Source: Desulfuromonas sp. SDB (lineage in GTDB: Bacteria > SDB-A). Taken from it: a DNA stretch of 5,752 nt. Each line of letters opens with the position of its first letter. The stretch's first letter is position 1. Below the pieces are notes generated by a model. The model saw only the letters and a program-made list of their open reading frames with translations, was not told the DNA's origin and did no database searches. The stretch spans positions 1 through 5,752 of the forward strand of contig LKUE01000138.1 of assembly GCA_001412365.1 (NCBI GenBank), in the 5' to 3' direction. Of this stretch, positions 5,221-5,752 are shown one piece after another. Position numbers and translations under genes: made by a program.

Positions 5221-5752
5221 TTAAAAAACTATGAATTTTCCTCTTTCAATCTGATTATCTATTTTCAATTTAATAAAATATATCCCGGAATTCTCAACCT
5301 GAAAATCAATACTATGTATCCCCGCAGAATAATATCCGGATATAGGAGTGCTTACCCATCTTCCCGCACAATCGTAAATATTCAGGGTAAGTTCACTATT
5401 TTGAGTTACTGAAATTTGAAATGAAATATTCTTGTTTTCTAAGTAATTTATACTGTATGAAAAATTCTCAGGGGAGGACAGGATTGTCTCCTCCACATTT
5501 AATCCGATACTGTCAGTCTTAATCAGATATACCGATGAATAACCAGCTCCAAAAGAATATGTTGTCCCCGTAATAATATAACCTCCATCAACAGTTTGTT
5601 GAACTGAGTTACCCCAATCATCTTCGGAACCGCCAAAAGTCCTGGTCCATAGTATATTTCCAAGAGAATCAGTTTTTATTAAATAAACATCTGCTTCACC
5701 AGCTCCATAGGACTCAGTTCGTCCGGTAATTATATATCCACCATCGGTAGTC
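5221..5752 (-). CDS. Secreted repeat protein with type IX-like C-terminal sorting domain (5' partial)
   Basis: The frame is open from the window edge to TAA at 5221, giving the last 176 residues; the start lies outside. No start codon should be placed inside: a GTG at 5496 sits in the middle of the continuous frame. Residues 3-54 and 55-85 are one full and one partial copy of a 52-residue repeat (DGGYIITG..., [28 protein letters not shown]), a type common in secreted proteins of uncultured bacteria and probably forming beta-propeller blades. From about residue 110 comes a compact C-terminal domain: [38 protein letters not shown], then RGKFIVF at the end. This matches the type A sorting domain used in type IX secretion in its second half, but the usual N-terminal PNPF element is replaced by [12 protein letters not shown]. 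Surface location is inferred from the domain; the ligand or role is unknown. Confidence 0.8.
   Translation of the reverse strand, partial: TTDGGYIITGRTESYGAGEADVYLIKTDSLGNILWTRTFGGSEDDWGNSVQQTVDGGYIITGTTYSFGAGYSSVYLIKTDSIGLNVEETILSSPENFSYSINYLENKNISFQISVTQNSELTLNIYDCAGRWVSTPISGYYSAGIHSIDFQVENSGIYFIKLKIDNQIERGKFIVF
5497..5745 (-). repeat. 52-residue protein repeat, one full and one partial unit
   Basis: Unit 1 occupies 5745-5590 and unit 2 (first 31 residues) 5589-5497, reading on the minus strand. [10 protein letters not shown] of unit 1 returns as [10 protein letters not shown] exactly 52 codons later, followed in both by S(Y/F)[11 protein letters not shown] and a glycine. At DNA level many third positions differ, so the repeat is old rather than a recent tandem duplication. 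More units probably continue beyond the window edge. Confidence 0.85.

Overview
The window comes from a moderately AT-rich bacterial genome (roughly 40-45% GC by eye) with a Gram-negative envelope. Two things point to a lineage that uses a type IX-like secretion/sorting system: a PorV/PorQ-family outer-membrane barrel protein (86-1081, minus) and the end of a secreted repeat protein with a C-terminal sorting-type domain (5221-5752, minus). Together with the lamin-tail-domain protein, the 52-residue 'DGGYIITG...YLIKTDS.GN' repeat and patchy Shine-Dalgarno use, this fits the wider Fibrobacterota-Chlorobiota-Bacteroidota neighbourhood, for example Cloacimonadota, WOR-3/Stahlbacteria, Marinimicrobia or similar uncultured phyla. 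That placement is inference; no rRNA or marker gene is present to settle it.

Layout. 1-85: short non-coding 3' flank with a repeat-like motif and a T-tract that may end the first minus-strand transcript. 86-1698 (minus): a two-gene unit, a secreted lamin-tail-domain protein followed 14 bp later by the PorV-like barrel. 1699-1879: divergent intergenic region with a good Shine-Dalgarno, a TATAAT hexamer and roughly phased T-tracts reading towards trxB. 1880-4011 (plus): thioredoxin reductase trxB, then 11 bp later a CapA/PGA_cap-type metallophosphatase-like protein. 3989-5179 (minus): queD followed 9 bp later by folE2; the end of folE2 overlaps the end of the CapA-like gene by 23 bp on the opposite strand. 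5221-5752 (minus): the 3' part of a repeat protein with a sorting-type C-terminus, whose 5' end lies beyond the window.

How the genes relate. FolE2 and QueD carry out consecutive steps: GTP to 7,8-dihydroneopterin triphosphate, then to 6-carboxytetrahydropterin, the entry to preQ0/queuosine (FolE2 also supplies folate synthesis). TrxB is cytosolic redox housekeeping; its pairing with a probably exported CapA-like protein has no obvious pathway logic. The lamin-tail protein, the barrel protein and the repeat protein are envelope or secreted products.

All seven genes look intact except the last, which is cut by the window edge. I see no RNA gene, CRISPR array, insertion sequence or phage gene, and nothing that amounts to a demonstrable new system. 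The more interesting points are the calcium-loop-like insertion in the barrel protein, the C-terminal tail of the lamin-tail protein, the atypical sorting domain, the tail-to-tail gene overlap and hints of very short or absent 5' leaders.
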